Shown here in pieces: positions 50,200 to 50,963 of a stretch of 50,963 bases of DNA. Position 1 is the stretch's first letter. Each line of letters opens with the position of its first letter. The position numbers and the translations under genes are program-made. The notes under the pieces were generated by a model. The model saw only the letters and a program-made list of their open reading frames with translations, ran no database searches and was not told where the DNA came from. The stretch spans positions 1 to 50,963 of the forward strand of contig JAKPTH010000283.1 in NCBI GenBank assembly GCA_029571125.1, in the 5' to 3' direction. The DNA comes from a bacterium (GTDB taxonomy: Bacteria; Muiribacteriota; UBA9980).

Positions 50200-50883
50200 A
50201 TGAAAATACACGTCAGCCGAGAAGGCAATGCTTATATTTATAAAGTTTCAAATCGTTCAGGCGTTTCTGAGAGCGAATTAAAATCGATGTATTATGAGTG
50301 TGACGAAAACGGCCTCTACAGAAGAATTTATCCGGCCAGTCTGATGTTCGAACACGACGGGCGATTGCTTGAAAATAATTACAACAACTATCTCATGGAT
50401 AAAGAAAATGAAATTCACACCGACGACAGAAAAATCATCGATAATGCCATTGAATGGATATGTTCCGTTCATGAAAATAACGGAATAAAATGGTGGCTTG
50501 CCGGCAGCGCCGCTTTATATGTCCGCGGAATCGACGTTTGGCCGCACGACATCGATGTAATGACCTATAAAACCGAGATCGAAAAACTGCAGCAGGCCGT
50601 CGGAAAATATATTTCCGAGCCTTTTCATCACGTCACAAACTGGGTGGTGAAGGGATTTGGGGTCGTGTACCGGCAATACAAGATCGATTATGCGTTCGAG
50701 CCTGAAGAATGGGTCGATGGAAACGGCCGCGTCGATTTCGGGCCTTACGCGCAAGCGCACCTTGAAAAAATAAAATGGAATGGCCGCACTATATCGGTCC
50801 CGCCTCTCGAACTTCACATCAAATCGAATGCGGCAAGAGGAAGAACCGGAGTGGTCGATAAAATAAAGGCCGCAATCTTATAA
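50200..50883 (+). CDS. Nucleotidyltransferase-fold protein
   Basis: 227 residues; GGAG precedes the ATG. The polymerase-beta-like core shows WWLAGSAALYVRG (98-110), then HDIDV with Asp117 and Asp119, and a third acid Asp163 in YKIDYAF, so the three metal ligands are in place. The N-terminal 80 residues form an unknown beta-rich domain. Fits the MNT/AbiEii-like or LinB-like wider group; the substrate is unknown. Same strand as the methyltransferase gene, 59 nt after it. Confidence 0.75.
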   Translation: MKIHVSREGNAYIYKVSNRSGVSESELKSMYYECDENGLYRRIYPASLMFEHDGRLLENNYNNYLMDKENEIHTDDRKIIDNAIEWICSVHENNGIKWWLAGSAALYVRGIDVWPHDIDVMTYKTEIEKLQQAVGKYISEPFHHVTNWVVKGFGVVYRQYKIDYAFEPEEWVDGNGRVDFGPYAQAHLEKIKWNGRTISVPPLELHIKSNAARGRTGVVDKIKAAIL

Positions 50884-50920
50884 GTATTTTATTTAAAATT
50901 TAATTATCAGGAGCGTCTAT

Positions 50921-50963
50921 ATGGATAAATTTATTGCCTCGTCAGATGAAACTATGATACATT
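50921..50963 (+). CDS. Start of a gene cut by the window edge
   Basis: An ATG with AGGAG eight nt upstream opens a frame that continues to the edge (14 codons, MDKFIASSDETMIH). The opening resembles the first strand and turn of CBS-domain-containing nucleotidyltransferases, but this is too short for a reliable call. It is probably the fourth gene of the cassette. Confidence 0.6.
   Translation, partial: MDKFIASSDETMIH

Overview
This window looks like a chromosomal segment from an uncultured or little-studied bacterium. I see no rRNA, tRNA, CRISPR array, integrase or IS element. Two features point in different directions. The run remA-gmk-coaBC-priA-def-fmt-rsmB-rlmN-(PASTA/kinase)-rpe follows a gene order well known from Firmicutes. 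Elsewhere there is a predicted outer-membrane beta-barrel-like protein and many signal-peptide proteins, as expected of a diderm. Shine-Dalgarno sites are good, TTG starts occur (remA, coaBC, the DEAD-box gene), and promoters are close to sigma70 consensus with 17-bp spacers almost throughout. I cannot assign a phylum from sequence alone; a deep-branching diderm with Firmicutes-like gene order is my best description.

Layout. (1) 1-9330, minus strand: a near-perfect promoter, then an orphan extracellular solute-binding protein, then three paralogous large proteins of a family I do not recognise, with a small secreted coiled-coil protein among them. One paralog is broken by a 311-bp tandem duplication. 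(2) 9355-25781, minus strand: housekeeping block remA, gmk, coaBC, priA, def, fmt, rsmB, rlmN, a stand-alone PASTA protein, a tail-anchored pseudokinase, rpe, a WecG/TagA-type glycosyltransferase and mfd. In this block the usual PrkC Ser/Thr kinase is split into two proteins and the kinase half has lost all its catalytic motifs. rpoZ, prpC and rsgA are missing from their usual places. (3) 25829-32583, minus strand: a secreted M28 aminopeptidase, an ECF-type Co/Ni importer (cbiM, a PDGLE-type cbiN-like gene, cbiQ, cbiO) interrupted by a LprI-like gene, a periplasmic rhodanese and a multi-pass membrane protein.

(4) 32710-36872, minus strand: a DEAD-box RNA helicase with a leader of about 365 nt, and a three-gene operon of beta-barrel-like protein, anchored protein and active-looking kinase. 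(5) 36901-46601, plus strand: a LamG surface protein, a Sel1/ankyrin protein, a NimA-like flavin protein with a small membrane protein, a PadR-controlled HAAS/PspC/adhesin-like envelope-stress gene, and a visibly G+C-rich cassette with an RRE-SPASM radical SAM enzyme, a TPR protein and a Sel1 protein. (6) 46773-47798, minus strand: a cupin and a small membrane protein. (7) 47818-50963, plus strand: a B12-binding radical SAM enzyme, a methyltransferase, a nucleotidyltransferase-like protein and the start of another gene running off the edge.

The most interesting items are the unrecognised three-paralog cluster, the split PASTA/pseudokinase pair, the RRE-SPASM maturase without an obvious precursor, and the two promoters that appear to make leaderless mRNAs.
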